Notes: generated by a model not told the origin, from the letters alone. Counted from the stretch's first letter, positions 17,142-26,015 are shown. The stretch: 64,000 nt of DNA from JACVRW01 sp963803085 (GCA_963803085.1 CAWDLE010000014.1:143089-207088); one strand, 5' to 3'. Numbers and translations: made by a program.

Positions 17142-17536
17142 CCCGGTAGCGCGGCTTGCGCGTGACCGTCCGCTGGGAGAACGTGAAGCCGCTGCCGGAG
17201 CGGATCTTCCGGTCCTCATCGCCCGCCTGGGGCTGGCCCGCGCGCGCACGGAACGTGAAGCGCCCGCGGCGATCCGTCCGCACCCGGGCGAAGTAGGCGA
17301 TCTCGATGCAGGCCTCGTCCGGCCGGCAGTAGACGCCGTAGACCACCTCCACCCGCTTCCGCGGTTGCCAGCGGCGGCCCTGGATGCGGAACACACTGCC
17401 CTCCGGTCCCTGGCGAGGCTCGACGGACATGCAGAATCGCTTGCAGTCGGGCGATTGGCCGGTTTTCGGCGTCCGCCGAGGCGGCCGTGGGGAAAGAGAG
17501 GAGAGCGGCGAGCGCGAGCCCGAGGATCGCCCTCAA
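17053..17536 (-). pseudogene. Secreted protein of unknown function, frameshifted
   Basis: A signal peptide (TTG 17536: LRAILGLALAALLSFPTAASA) is in one frame; the mature domain (DCKRFCMSVEPRQGPEGSVF onwards, with paired cysteines and a beta-sandwich-like pattern ending GRFTFRARAG) is in another. The frames join at the GAAAACC run near 17458-17470, consistent with a one-base change in a short A run. The TTG start overlaps the upstream reductase stop (TTGA). The C-terminal tail reads into the VOC gene on the other strand, which is odd and may reflect a second indel. Sequencing error or real mutation cannot be separated here. Confidence 0.55.
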
Positions 17537-18045
17537 GGCCCCGGGCTCAGCTCGATGACCGGGATGCGCCGTTCGGCGCGCTTGCGGTATTGGACCCAGC
17601 CCGGGTAGATCTCGATGCCGCGCTCGTACCACCGGTCGCGCTCGTCATCGTGGAGCTCACGCGCCATCATCTCGAGCTCGTCGCCGTCGAACAGGACGCG
17701 CGTCCGCGGGTTGGCGCGCAGGTTGTGGTACCAGGACGGATTGCGCCGCTGCCCGTAGTTCGACGCGATCACGACGAGCCTGCCGTCGTCCGCCGGGATC
17801 GCGAGCACTGGCGAGGTCCGCTGCTCCCCGCTCTTGGCGCCAGTAGTGGTGAGCCAGGCCACCGGGAGGTCGGCCAGCCAGGACGTGAAGGTGGCCCGGC
17901 CGCGGGTAAGCCGGAACACCGCCCGATCGAGCAGGTGCAGCGTGCGGGCATAGAACAACGAGAGCGGCTTCCAACCCGCCGAGCGGCGAATCGCACGCCT
18001 CAGGGGGTTTGCTTCGGCATGGCTGTATGCGGGGCGAGGATCCAT
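17533..18045 (-). CDS. Nitroreductase-family deazaflavin (F420)-dependent oxidoreductase
   Basis: 170 residues of the Ddn/PF04075 split-barrel family. Signatures are TTTGAKSGEQRTSPVL (cofactor-phosphate-binding loop), RLVVIASNYGQRRNPSWYHNL and the middle NPRTRVLFDG strand. Members use F420H2 to reduce nitroimidazoles, quinones or fatty-acid-related substrates; many are membrane-associated in actinobacteria. AGGAG lies about 10 nt upstream of ATG 18045. Divergent from recA (50-nt gap). The stop overlaps the start of the secreted-protein gene (TTGA). Confidence 0.85.
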   Translation of the reverse strand: MDPRPAYSHAEANPLRRAIRRSAGWKPLSLFYARTLHLLDRAVFRLTRGRATFTSWLADLPVAWLTTTGAKSGEQRTSPVLAIPADDGRLVVIASNYGQRRNPSWYHNLRANPRTRVLFDGDELEMMARELHDDERDRWYERGIEIYPGWVQYRKRAERRIPVIELSPGP

Positions 18046-18095
18046 CCGACCGCACTCCTACTTTGTGACCTCAAGACTTAGAGGAGAACACAGTT

Positions 18096-19235
18096 ATGGA
18101 GAAGGAGCAAGAGAAGGCCCTGAAGGCGCGTGAGGCAGCCCTCAAGGGGGCGCTCATGCAGATTGACAAGCAGTTCGGGGCGGGGTCCATCATGAAGATG
18201 GGCGACGACTCCATGCGGGTGCAGGTCGCCGCGATCCCGACGGGTGCACTGTCGCTGGACCTGGCGCTCGGCGTGGGTGGAGTGCCGCGCGGACGCATCG
18301 TCGAGGTCTTCGGGCCAGAGTCGTCCGGAAAGACGACGCTGATCTACCACGTCCTCGCCAACGCCCAGAAGCAGGGCGGGATCTGTGCGTTCATCGACGC
18401 GGAGCACGCCATGGACCCGGCATACGCGAAGCGGATCGGCGTGGACGTCGACGAGCTGCTCGTCTCGCAGCCGGACCACGGCGAGCAGGCGCTCGAGATC
18501 GCCGACCTCCTGATCCGCTCGGGCGCGGTCGACGTGGTGGCGATCGATTCGGTCGCCGCGCTCACGCCGAAGGTCGAGCTCGAGGGGGCGATGGGGGACC
18601 AGACGGTGGGCCTCCAGGCGCGCATGATGTCCCAGGCGATGCGCAAGCTGGCAGGCAACCTGAACCGGGCCAACACGCTCTGCATCTTCACGAACCAGAT
18701 CCGCGAGAAGGTCGGCGTGATGTTCGGCTCGCCGGAGACTCAGCCGGGCGGCCGGGCGCTGAAGTTCTACTCCTCGCAGCGCCTCGACATCCGCCGCATC
18801 GAGACCCTCAAGGAGGGCACCGAGGCGGTCGGGAACCGGGTGCGCGTGAAGGTGGTCAAGAACAAGGTCGCCGCCCCGTTCCGCCAGGCCGAGTTCGACA
18901 TCGAGTACGGCCAGGGGATCAGCTCCGAGGGCTGCATCCTCGACCTCGGGATCGAGCACAACATCGTCCAGAAGTCCGGGTCGTTCTTCTCGTACGGCGA
19001 CGACCGCCTGGGCCAGGGCCGCAACAACGCCAAGGGCTACCTGCGCGAGAACCCGCAGGTGGCTGACGAGATCGAGCGCAAGATCTACGAGACGCTCGGA
19101 GTGGATCCGCCCGGCTCGCTGAGCGTGGTCGAGCTGCCGCCGGATGCGGAGGGCGAGGTCGAGCCCGGCGTGGAGGCCGCGGGCGCGGACGCTGCGGGCG
19201 CCGACGCCACGATTCCGGAGGAGCAGGCGGCCTAG
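18096..19235 (+). CDS. recA: Recombinase RecA
   Basis: 379-residue strand-exchange ATPase for homologous recombination and SOS co-protease activity. Walker A GPESSGKTT is at about residues 72-80, with LLVSQPDHGEQALEI, the Walker B/L1 region (VDVVAIDSVAAL), the L2 loop FTNQIREKVGVMFGSPETQPGG and the acidic C-terminal tail, here extended with Ala/Glu-rich residues. AGGAG lies 9 nt before ATG 18096. No canonical actinobacterial SOS box (GAAC-N4-GTTC) is visible in the short intergenic region. recX follows 23 nt downstream. Confidence 0.98.
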   Translation: MEKEQEKALKAREAALKGALMQIDKQFGAGSIMKMGDDSMRVQVAAIPTGALSLDLALGVGGVPRGRIVEVFGPESSGKTTLIYHVLANAQKQGGICAFIDAEHAMDPAYAKRIGVDVDELLVSQPDHGEQALEIADLLIRSGAVDVVAIDSVAALTPKVELEGAMGDQTVGLQARMMSQAMRKLAGNLNRANTLCIFTNQIREKVGVMFGSPETQPGGRALKFYSSQRLDIRRIETLKEGTEAVGNRVRVKVVKNKVAAPFRQAEFDIEYGQGISSEGCILDLGIEHNIVQKSGSFFSYGDDRLGQGRNNAKGYLRENPQVADEIERKIYETLGVDPPGSLSVVELPPDAEGEVEPGVEAAGADAAGADATIPEEQAA

Positions 19236-19258
19236 CGCCACGGGTCACGGAGGGCACT

Positions 19259-19744
19259 GTGAGACGAACGGAGAGCGAGCGGGCGATCGACCTGGCGTAC
19301 AAGGCGGTCGCCCGTCGTGAGCTCACGGTCGCCGAGCTGCGCACGCGCCTGGAGCGCAAGCGGGTGCCGCCCGAGGCCATTGACGACGCCGTCGAGGAGC
19401 TGGAGGCCACGGGCTTCCTTGACGACGCCCGCTACGCGCGCCAGTTCACCGAGGACAAGCGCGAGCTCGACCAGTGGGGCAGCGAACGGATCGCGCGCGA
19501 CCTTCACAGGCGCGGGATCGCACGGCATCTCATCGAGGAGATCGTGTCCACCCGCAGTCGCGACTCCGAGCTGCGCACCGCCGTCCTGCTGCTGGAGCAG
19601 CGCCACCCATCGGCACCCGAGGACGACCGAGAGCGCGACCGCGCCTGGCAGATGCTGGTGCGGCGCGGCTACACGCCCGAGATCGCCTACGACGCGATCA
19701 GGGTGTTCGAGCGGGCCGCCCGCGAGCGCCGGCGCGCCGCATAG
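19259..19744 (+). CDS. recX: Regulatory protein RecX
   Basis: 161 residues of three-helix repeats: YKAVARRELTVAELRTRLERK, then FLDDARYARQFTEDKRELDQWGSERIARDLHRRGI. RecX binds RecA filaments and limits recombinase activity. GTG 19259 has a GGAGGG ribosome-binding site 5-6 nt upstream, and recA-recX is the standard arrangement. Confidence 0.93.
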   Translation: MRRTESERAIDLAYKAVARRELTVAELRTRLERKRVPPEAIDDAVEELEATGFLDDARYARQFTEDKRELDQWGSERIARDLHRRGIARHLIEEIVSTRSRDSELRTAVLLLEQRHPSAPEDDRERDRAWQMLVRRGYTPEIAYDAIRVFERAARERRRAA

Positions 19745-20055
19745 CGCCTGTCGCCTGTTGCCACTGAGGGCTTCCGGGTCTAGTCTCCAGTTAACGCGGT
19801 CGGCGTGGCCGGCGCGAGACCAAAAGACGAGCAATTCGCCCGATTTATGCCTTACCTGAACTTGATTCTGACCACAACCAACGACCAGCCCGAGAGGAGC
19901 GTTCGGGAGGGTCCATAGACGTAGCACCGTGCGCGCCCGTCCGGGCGCGTGCTTCGTTCCCAGGCGATGTCTGGAGTCTCGCGGCCCCGCGCCGCACCGC
20001 TCAACGGAACTGAGTGCTGAGACGGGCGCTGCGTGCGCCGTGCGAGGAGACGGAG
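19745..20055 (+). other. Intergenic region recX-rny
   Basis: 311 nt without a convincing gene. It contains a GC-rich stem-loop at 19924-19952 and a locally AT-richer stretch (19825-19880) that could hold the rny promoter, though no clear -35/-10 pair could be assigned. The AGGAGA just before 20056 is the rny ribosome-binding site. Confidence 0.5.
19924..19952 (+). terminator. Stem-loop between recX and rny
   Basis: Arms CGCGCCCG (19932-19939) and CGGGCGCG (19942-19949), with flanking GCAC and GTGC also pairing. CTTCGTTCC follows, only weakly T-rich. Could be the recA-recX terminator or a leader structure of rny. Confidence 0.45.
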
Positions 20056-21543
20056 ATGGAGATCGTGTTGGCGGCGCTGGTGGCGGCACTGGTCGCTGTG
20101 GCGGTGGTGATGCTGGTGCACCGGCCACGCACCGTCGAGGCAGCTGGGGCGGGGGCCGCGACAGCCGAGCCCGCGCCTGCGCCCGCCGAGGCGCGACCGG
20201 CAGCCGGGCGCGACGGCCTCGAGGAGGAGTTGCTCGCCCGCCGGACTGAGCTTGCCAGGCTCGAGGAGCGCCTGCGCGCAAAGGAGGCCTCGATCGAGGT
20301 TCAGGCCCACCAGCTCGACGAGCGTGAGCGCTCGATGGAGGATCGTCAGCGCAATCTCGAGCACACGCGCGAGGAGTTGAAGAGCGAGAAGGCGCGGCAG
20401 CTGCGCGAGCTGGAGCGCGTGTCGGGCCTGAGCGCCGGCCAGGCGAAGCAGATCATGATGCACGAGCTCGAGGACGACCTGCGCCACGAGAGCGCTCGCA
20501 TCATCCGGCAGGTTGAGGAGGAGACGCGCCAGGACGCCGACAGGCGCGCTCGCAGCATTCTCGCCGCAGTGATGCAGCGGGTGGCATCGAGCCATGCCGT
20601 CGAGACGACCGTGTCGGTGGTGGAGCTGAAGTCAGACGAGCTGAAGGGCCGGATCATCGGCCGAGAGGGCCGCAACATCCGCTCGCTCGAGACGCTCACC
20701 GGGATCGATTTCATCATCGACGACACGCCCGGAGCGGTGCTGCTGTCGGGCTTCGACGGCGTCCGCCGCGAGATCGCGCGGCTCACGCTCGAGCGGCTGC
20801 TCACGGACGGCCGCATCCACCCGGCCCGCATCGAGGAGGCCTTCCACCAGGCGAAGTCGGAGATCGACCAGCACGTGGTGGAGGTGGGGGAGCAGGCGGT
20901 GTTCGAGGCCAACGTCGGGTCGCTGCACCCAGAGCTCGTGAAGCTGCTCGGACGCCTGAAGTTCCGGACGAGCTACGGGCAGAACGTGCTCCACCACTCG
21001 ATCGAGTGCGCCCGCCTGGCGGGAATGCTCGCCGCCGAGCTGGGGGCAGACCCGCGCGTGGCGGCCCGCGCCGCGCTGCTGCACGACATCGGGAAGGCCG
21101 TCTCGCACGAGACAGACGGCCCGCACGCGCTCGTGGGCGGCGAGCTGGCGCGCCGCTACAAGGAGTCCGAGGGAGTGGCGCACGCGATGGAGGCGCACCA
21201 CAACGAGGTGGAGCTCCAGACCGTCGAGGCCGTGATCGTCCAGATCGTGGACGCGCTCTCGGGCGCGCGCCCCGGTGCCCGCGGCGAGTCGCTCGAGCAT
21301 TACGTGAAGCGGCTGCACGAGCTAGAGGCGATCGCCTGCCGGCACACCGGAGTGGACAAGGTCTACGCGATGCACGCCGGCCGCGAGATCCGCGTGATCG
21401 TGCACCCCGAGGAGATCGACGACGACGCCGCAACGCTGCTCTCCCACCAGATCGCCCGCGACGTCGAGAAGGAGCTCGAGTACCCCGGGCAGATCAAGGT
21501 CACGGTGATCCGCGAGAGCAGGGCCACGGACTACGCGAAGTAG
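20056..21543 (+). CDS. rny: Ribonuclease Y
   Basis: 495-residue membrane-anchored endoribonuclease that initiates mRNA decay. Order of parts: N-terminal transmembrane helix (residues ~2-20), a long coiled coil (~55-165, ending in KQIMMHELEDDLRHES), a KH domain with GRIIGREGRNIRSLE, and an HD domain with LLHDIGKAVSHE and HAMEAHHNEVE. ATG 20056 was chosen for the AGGAGA ribosome-binding site and because the membrane helix starts immediately; GTG 20014 is possible. miaB lies two genes downstream. RNase J and PNPase are in the same window. Confidence 0.96.
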   Translation: MEIVLAALVAALVAVAVVMLVHRPRTVEAAGAGAATAEPAPAPAEARPAAGRDGLEEELLARRTELARLEERLRAKEASIEVQAHQLDERERSMEDRQRNLEHTREELKSEKARQLRELERVSGLSAGQAKQIMMHELEDDLRHESARIIRQVEEETRQDADRRARSILAAVMQRVASSHAVETTVSVVELKSDELKGRIIGREGRNIRSLETLTGIDFIIDDTPGAVLLSGFDGVRREIARLTLERLLTDGRIHPARIEEAFHQAKSEIDQHVVEVGEQAVFEANVGSLHPELVKLLGRLKFRTSYGQNVLHHSIECARLAGMLAAELGADPRVAARAALLHDIGKAVSHETDGPHALVGGELARRYKESEGVAHAMEAHHNEVELQTVEAVIVQIVDALSGARPGARGESLEHYVKRLHELEAIACRHTGVDKVYAMHAGREIRVIVHPEEIDDDAATLLSHQIARDVEKELEYPGQIKVTVIRESRATDYAK

Positions 21544-22082
21544 TGGACCGCTTCGTGATCTGGCGGGGCCTCGACGCGTGGCGCACCGATGGCGCGCAGG
21601 TGCGGTTCGAGGCGGGGCGGCTGAGCGCCCAGGGCACCCAGTTCGGTGCTGACCCGTATCGCCTGGATTACCGGCTGCTCACGGGACCCGATTTCGTCAC
21701 CCATACGCTGGAGCTCTCATTGCTCCGGGACGGCGCCCTGAAGCGCCTGCTCCTCGCCCGCCGTCCGGAGGGGAGTTGGATCGCCGATGACAGACCGATC
21801 CCGGAGGTCGAAGGTGCGCTCGACTGCGACCTGGGCCTGTGCCCGCTTACGAACACGATGCCGGTGCTGCGCGCCGGGCTGCTGGCGCCGGGCGCAGAGC
21901 CGCAGGAGTTCGTGATGGCCTGGGTTGCGGTGCCCGACCTGACGGTCCACCGCGCCGAGCAGCGCTACGAGCCGATCGACCGGCACCACGTCCGCTACGT
22001 GGATCCCACGTTCGAGGCAGTGCTCGAGCTCGACGACGACGGCCTGGTCGTTTACTACCCCGACCTGGCCGAGCGGATCTGA
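21543..22082 (+). CDS. Putative glycolipid-binding protein (PF06475-like)
   Basis: 179 residues similar to the 'putative glycolipid-binding' family, whose function rests on one structure. It opens with VIWRGLDAWRTDGAQVRFEAG, continues with DCDLGLCPLTNTMPVLR and MAWVAVPDLTVHRAEQRYEPI, and ends in ELDDDGLVVYYPDLAERI, all characteristic positions. The GTG start overlaps the rny stop by one base (TAGTG), so translation is coupled to RNase Y. Cytosolic; no signal peptide. Confidence 0.75.
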   Translation: MDRFVIWRGLDAWRTDGAQVRFEAGRLSAQGTQFGADPYRLDYRLLTGPDFVTHTLELSLLRDGALKRLLLARRPEGSWIADDRPIPEVEGALDCDLGLCPLTNTMPVLRAGLLAPGAEPQEFVMAWVAVPDLTVHRAEQRYEPIDRHHVRYVDPTFEAVLELDDDGLVVYYPDLAERI

Positions 22083-22090
22083 GTGCAACC

Positions 22091-22112
22091 GACTCAAGGG
22101 GTCTGACCCCTT
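22091..22112 (+). repeat. REP-like GGGGTCTGACCCC repeat, copy 1 of a direct pair
   Basis: GACTCAAGGGGTCTGACCCC plus TT; the core GGGGTC/GACCCC is palindromic. It begins 9 nt after the preceding stop codon. Confidence 0.85.
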
Positions 22113-22122
22113 CAGTGGGAGC

Positions 22123-22144
22123 GACTCAAGGGGTCTGACCCCTT
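22123..22144 (+). repeat. REP-like GGGGTCTGACCCC repeat, copy 2 of a direct pair
   Basis: Exact copy of 22091-22112 after a 10-nt spacer. It abuts the TATCCT hexamer that probably serves miaB, so the repeat may have supplied or displaced upstream promoter sequence. Confidence 0.85.
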
Positions 22145-22149
22145 ATCCT
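22144..22149 (+). promoter_or_regulatory. Leaderless-type -10 hexamer for miaB
   Basis: TATCCT ends 9 nt before ATG 22159, with no ribosome-binding site. Its first T is the last base of repeat copy 2. Confidence 0.4.
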
Positions 22150-22158
22150 CGGCGGTCA

Positions 22159-23490
22159 ATGCAGCCGGCGCGCAAGAGCTACCACCTGACCACCTTTGGG
22201 TGCCAGATGAACGAGCACGACTCGGAGCGCATGAAGGGCATGCTCGAGTCGCTCGGTTACCGGGAGGCGCCGGAGCGCGACGACGCCGACCTGATCCTCT
22301 TCAACACCTGCTCGATCCGCGAGAAGGCCGACAACCGGCTGGTGGGGCACCTCGGCGAGGCGAAGCGCCTCAAGGGGGAGGACCCCGAGCGGGTGATCGG
22401 GATCGGCGGCTGCTGGTCGCAGTCGCTGAAGGACCAGGTTTTCGAGATGTTCCCGTTCGTGGACGTGGCGTTCGGCCCCGGCCAAGTGCACAAGCTCGCC
22501 GAGTTCCTCACGAGCGACAGCCTCACCGCCCAGGGGTTCTTCGAGTTCGAGGGATTCACCGGCCACCTCCCGATGAAGCGCGAGCGCGAGTACCAGGCCT
22601 GGGTGCAGATCTCCGTGGGCTGCAACTGCGCGTGCTCGTACTGCATCGTCCCGTCCACTCGCGGTCGTGAGGTGTCGCGCGGGGCCGCCGAGATCGTGGC
22701 CGAGGTGGAGCGCGTGGCGGCGGAGGGCGTGAAGGAGGTCACGCTGCTCGGCCAGAACGTGTGCTCATACGGGCGGGACCTGCCCAAGGGCGAGAAGACC
22801 AGCTTCGCCGAGCTGCTCGCGATGGTGGACGAGGTCGACGGGATCGAGCGCATCCGCTACACGAGTCCGCACCCCAAGGACATCCGCGAGGACGTGATCG
22901 CGGCGCACGTCGAGCTGCCGAGCGTCTGCGAGCACATCCACCTGCCGCTCCAGTCGGGCTCGAGCCGGATCCTCAAGGCGATGCGTCGCACCTACAACCG
23001 GGAGCGCTACCTCGACCGCGTGGCGATGATCCGGGAGCTGGTGCCGGACTGCTCGCTCACCACCGACATCATCGTCGGCTTCCCGGGGGAGACCGAGGAG
23101 GACTTCGCAGAGACGCTGGCCGTGGTGAACGAGGTGCGCTACGACTCGGCCTTCACGTTCATCTACTCGCCGCGTCGCGAGACGGACGCCGCCACGCTGC
23201 CCGGGCAGATCCCGCACGAGGTGGCGAGCGAGCGCATGGGGCGGCTGGTGCACGCCGTGCAGCGGCACGCCAGCGAGCGCGCGCAGCGTTTCGTGGGCCG
23301 GACGATGGACGTGCTCGTGGAGGGCCCGTCTCGCACCGACCCGTCGCGCCTGCGCGGGCGCACGCGCCACAACAAGACGGTCAACTTCGCCGGCGTGGCC
23401 GCGCCGGGAGAGCTCACCGAGGTCGAGATCGCATCCGCCACCAGCACGACGCTGGCGGGCGACGAGCTACTTGTGGCTCGCCTCGGGTAG
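22159..23490 (+). CDS. miaB: tRNA-2-methylthio-N6-dimethylallyladenosine synthase
   Basis: 443-residue radical SAM methylthiotransferase acting on i6A37 of tRNA. The N-terminal UPF0004 domain carries cluster cysteines (FGCQMNEHDSERM, NTCSIREKAD, GGCWSQ). The radical SAM CxxxCxxC is at residues 155-162 (an additional Cys at 157 gives CNCACSYC), and a TRAM domain is at the C-terminus. Its substrate is made by MiaA, encoded 5 kb downstream. The 3' end overlaps the convergent MshEN gene by 24 nt. Confidence 0.96.
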   Translation: MQPARKSYHLTTFGCQMNEHDSERMKGMLESLGYREAPERDDADLILFNTCSIREKADNRLVGHLGEAKRLKGEDPERVIGIGGCWSQSLKDQVFEMFPFVDVAFGPGQVHKLAEFLTSDSLTAQGFFEFEGFTGHLPMKREREYQAWVQISVGCNCACSYCIVPSTRGREVSRGAAEIVAEVERVAAEGVKEVTLLGQNVCSYGRDLPKGEKTSFAELLAMVDEVDGIERIRYTSPHPKDIREDVIAAHVELPSVCEHIHLPLQSGSSRILKAMRRTYNRERYLDRVAMIRELVPDCSLTTDIIVGFPGETEEDFAETLAVVNEVRYDSAFTFIYSPRRETDAATLPGQIPHEVASERMGRLVHAVQRHASERAQRFVGRTMDVLVEGPSRTDPSRLRGRTRHNKTVNFAGVAAPGELTEVEIASATSTTLAGDELLVARLG

Positions 23491-25032
23491 CTCGGCGCGC
23501 AGCCTCTCCAGCTCAGCCTTCAGCTCGCGCTCCGTGAGGGCGTGCACCTGCGCCTGACGCTCGCTCTCGTCGCGCAGCGCGCTCAGCGCCGCACGGGCGG
23601 CCTCGGCACGGCGGTCGGCGTCGGCGGTCAGCTCGATCTGGTCACGCGCCTCGGCCAGCTCACGCTCGAGCAGCTTCACGCGCTCGGCATCCTCGGGCGA
23701 GAAGGCCGCCGCCGACGCGCGAGCGGTCTCGAGCTCCGATTCAAGCCGCGTGCGCTCTTCCTCGAGGGCGGCCTCGTGGCGCGCCTGCTCGTCGGCGAGC
23801 GCCTGCGCGTTGCGCCCCTGCTCTTCGGCGAACGCCTGCTCGTGGCGCGCCTGCTCCTCCTCGAGCGCACTCTCGCCGCGCTTGCGCAGTGCCTTGAGCT
23901 CCTTCTCCGCGCGCTCGCGCTCGGCGTCGATCGCGGCGGCGGTGCGGGCACGCTCGGCCTCGACCTCCTCGACGCGGCGCGCGCGCTCGGCCGTGAGTTC
24001 CTCGTCGTGGCCCGCCTTCAGGCCCTCGACGGCCGCCTCGTAGGCCGCCTTCAGCTCGGCGATGGCCGCCTCGTGCTCTGACTTCAGCTCGGCAATCGCC
24101 TCCTCGTGGTTGGCGCGCAGCGACGCGAGCGCCTGCTGCGCGCTCGCCCGCTCGGCTCGCAGGGCCTCCTCGGCGGCGTGCTCGCTCGTCGCGAGGACGC
24201 GCTCGTGCTCCGCGCGCAGTGCCTCGAGCGCCTCCTCACGCTCGCGCTGTGCGGCGGACTCGGCGTGCTTGCCGGTCGAGGCGGCCTCGGCCTGAGCCTG
24301 GTCGCGCTCCACGAGCGCCAGGGCAAGCTCCTCGCGCAGGCGCGCGAGCTCGCGCTCGAGCGCCTCGTCGGGCGCGGCAGGCGCGGACACCTCCACCGGC
24401 GCGGGCTCGCCGCCGTTAGCCTCGGGCGCAGCGCCCGCGGACCCGTCGTCCGGCGGCACGATCACAGTGCTCAGCGAGCGGCTCTCGCCCGGCGCCGGTT
24501 CCTCCATGAATACGAGCGTGTCCAGCAGCTTCACGATCTGACTGCGCGCGGCCACCGCGGGGCGCACCGCGAGCTTGGTCATCACGGCGATATCGCTGAG
24601 CCCCAGAGCGTCACCGGGGTCGGCCACGGCAAGCACAAGCGCGCCGTCGTCGGCGAAGCCCACCGGCGCGGCCAGGTAGCGCTTCGCGGCCGTCTTGCGC
24701 AGCAGCCCGGCGGCGGAGGTGTCGACCGGGAACTCGGCCAGGTCGATGTGCTCGAGCCCGTAGCGCTCGGCGAGCGCGCGGGCGAGCTGGTCCTCGCTGA
24801 TTGCTCCGGTCGCGAGCAGCACCTTCTCAGGCGTCGGCTGGCCGGGGTTGCGGGCGGTCTGGACCGCCTCGTCCGCCTTCACCTCGCTCACGAAGCCGAG
24901 CTCCACCAGGATGTCGCTGAGGAACCTGCTGCTGGCCGGATTCAGGCTCGGCGCCGTGACGCCGGCGCCTGACAGCGGCGAGCCGTTTCCGGGGCCGGCG
25001 ATCGGTGCACCGAGCAGAGGATCGCTGCTCAT
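23467..25032 (-). CDS. MshEN-domain protein with long coiled coil
   Basis: 521 residues. An N-terminal region (about 35-175) matches the MshEN/GspE-N domain: SDILVELGFVSEVKADEAVQ, ERYGLEHIDLAEFPVDTSAA, PVGFADDGALVLAVADPGD. After a short acidic linker, an uninterrupted Glu/Ala/Arg-rich coiled coil spans about residues 225-515. No ATPase domain is present. In MshE-type ATPases this N-domain binds cyclic di-GMP; whether this one does is unknown. It overlaps the upstream GAF-GGDEF gene (ATGA), linking the two, and a full MshEN-ATPase is encoded at 41415. A structural or regulatory partner of a type IV pilus-like machine is one possibility. Confidence 0.75.
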   Translation of the reverse strand: MSSDPLLGAPIAGPGNGSPLSGAGVTAPSLNPASSRFLSDILVELGFVSEVKADEAVQTARNPGQPTPEKVLLATGAISEDQLARALAERYGLEHIDLAEFPVDTSAAGLLRKTAAKRYLAAPVGFADDGALVLAVADPGDALGLSDIAVMTKLAVRPAVAARSQIVKLLDTLVFMEEPAPGESRSLSTVIVPPDDGSAGAAPEANGGEPAPVEVSAPAAPDEALERELARLREELALALVERDQAQAEAASTGKHAESAAQREREEALEALRAEHERVLATSEHAAEEALRAERASAQQALASLRANHEEAIAELKSEHEAAIAELKAAYEAAVEGLKAGHDEELTAERARRVEEVEAERARTAAAIDAERERAEKELKALRKRGESALEEEQARHEQAFAEEQGRNAQALADEQARHEAALEEERTRLESELETARASAAAFSPEDAERVKLLERELAEARDQIELTADADRRAEAARAALSALRDESERQAQVHALTERELKAELERLRAELPEASHK

Positions 25033-26015
25033 GAGGCCGCCTCGGGAGGTGCGACGCCGAGCGGGGTGCCGTTGTCGCGAGCGGGTGAGGTTCGGGCCGA
25101 GATCTCCGCGAGCTCGAGCGCCTCGTTGGTGGACTCCGAGTCAGCGAGCCGCTGGATGCCGTACGAGAGCTGGAGCCCGGCTGGCCGGCCCTCGGTCGCA
25201 CGCTCGAGTGCGCGCTCCGCCCGGCCGAGGAACGCGAGGGCGCCCTCCGGGCCCTTGCAGCCCACGAGCACGGCGGTGAGGCCGTCGGGTGAGACGCGCG
25301 CGAGGTAGTCGGTGCGACGGATCGCACCGCCCAGCACCTCGGCCACGTCCTTCAGAAGCAGGTTGGTCATCGCCTCGCCGTAGCGCTCGATGAGAGCCTC
25401 GCGATCGCGCAGGTGGCATACCACCAAGTACGACTCGACAGTGCCGCGCTTGCTCAGCTCCCATTCGCGCTCAATGGCGGCGAGGAGGGTCTCACGATTG
25501 GGCAGTCCCGTGACCGGATCGGTGCTGGTGCGGTCGCGCGCCACCTCTGCGAGCCTCCGCAGCTCAGCGCGTGAGGAGATGCTCTCCCACTCGTACGAGA
25601 GCAGCCGAGCGCCCACGAGCAGCAGCTGAGCCACCTCTCGCGCCGGGACGGCGCCGTCCGCGCCGGTCACGAGCAGCACGCCGATCACGCGGCCGTCCGC
25701 CGCGTCGAGTGGCGCGGTCACCCAATTGGCCGGTCCAAGCGCCGCGAGCGACTCACCGTCGAGCAGATCGCCGGCGGCCGAGCCGGTGGCGGGCACGCCC
25801 CTGGAGAGCGGTATCACCGAGCCGCGCGGAAGGGCGTCGCCGCGAGCGTCGATCATGCGGCATGAGCCCTCGTCCCAGTCCAACTGGCCGAGCGCGAGAC
25901 TCCCGCCGGGGGTGGTGCTTTCGAGCAGGTCGAGGACGGCCGTCGCGGCATCGGCAAAGCTGCCGAAGCGGCGCGCGGCGAGGCGGGAGAGGGCGTCGAG
26001 GATCTGTGTGCTCAT
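25029..26015 (-). CDS. GAF-GGDEF protein with degenerate active site (full copy)
   Basis: 328 residues: a GAF-like sensory domain (about 1-145), a short helix (SRAELRRLAEVARDRTSTD) and a diguanylate cyclase fold starting DPVTGLPNRETLLAAIERE. The signature GGDEF is replaced by SPDGL (RVSPDGLTAVLVG), and the metal-binding aspartate region (normally DLDxFK) reads VCHLRDREALI, so catalysis is unlikely. It may instead bind a nucleotide or act as a scaffold. The start is ATG 26015; the stop overlaps the MshEN gene (ATGA). A lipoprotein gene ends 59 nt upstream. Its first ~250 codons are duplicated in tandem at 26817-27578. Confidence 0.8.
   Translation of the reverse strand: MSTQILDALSRLAARRFGSFADAATAVLDLLESTTPGGSLALGQLDWDEGSCRMIDARGDALPRGSVIPLSRGVPATGSAAGDLLDGESLAALGPANWVTAPLDAADGRVIGVLLVTGADGAVPAREVAQLLLVGARLLSYEWESISSRAELRRLAEVARDRTSTDPVTGLPNRETLLAAIEREWELSKRGTVESYLVVCHLRDREALIERYGEAMTNLLLKDVAEVLGGAIRRTDYLARVSPDGLTAVLVGCKGPEGALAFLGRAERALERATEGRPAGLQLSYGIQRLADSESTNEALELAEISARTSPARDNGTPLGVAPPEAAS

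Noticed and set aside
18046..18095. GAACACAGTT before recA as an actinobacterial SOS (LexA) box
   Set aside because: It does not match GAAC-N4-GTTC, and the position overlaps the ribosome-binding site. No convincing palindrome is present.
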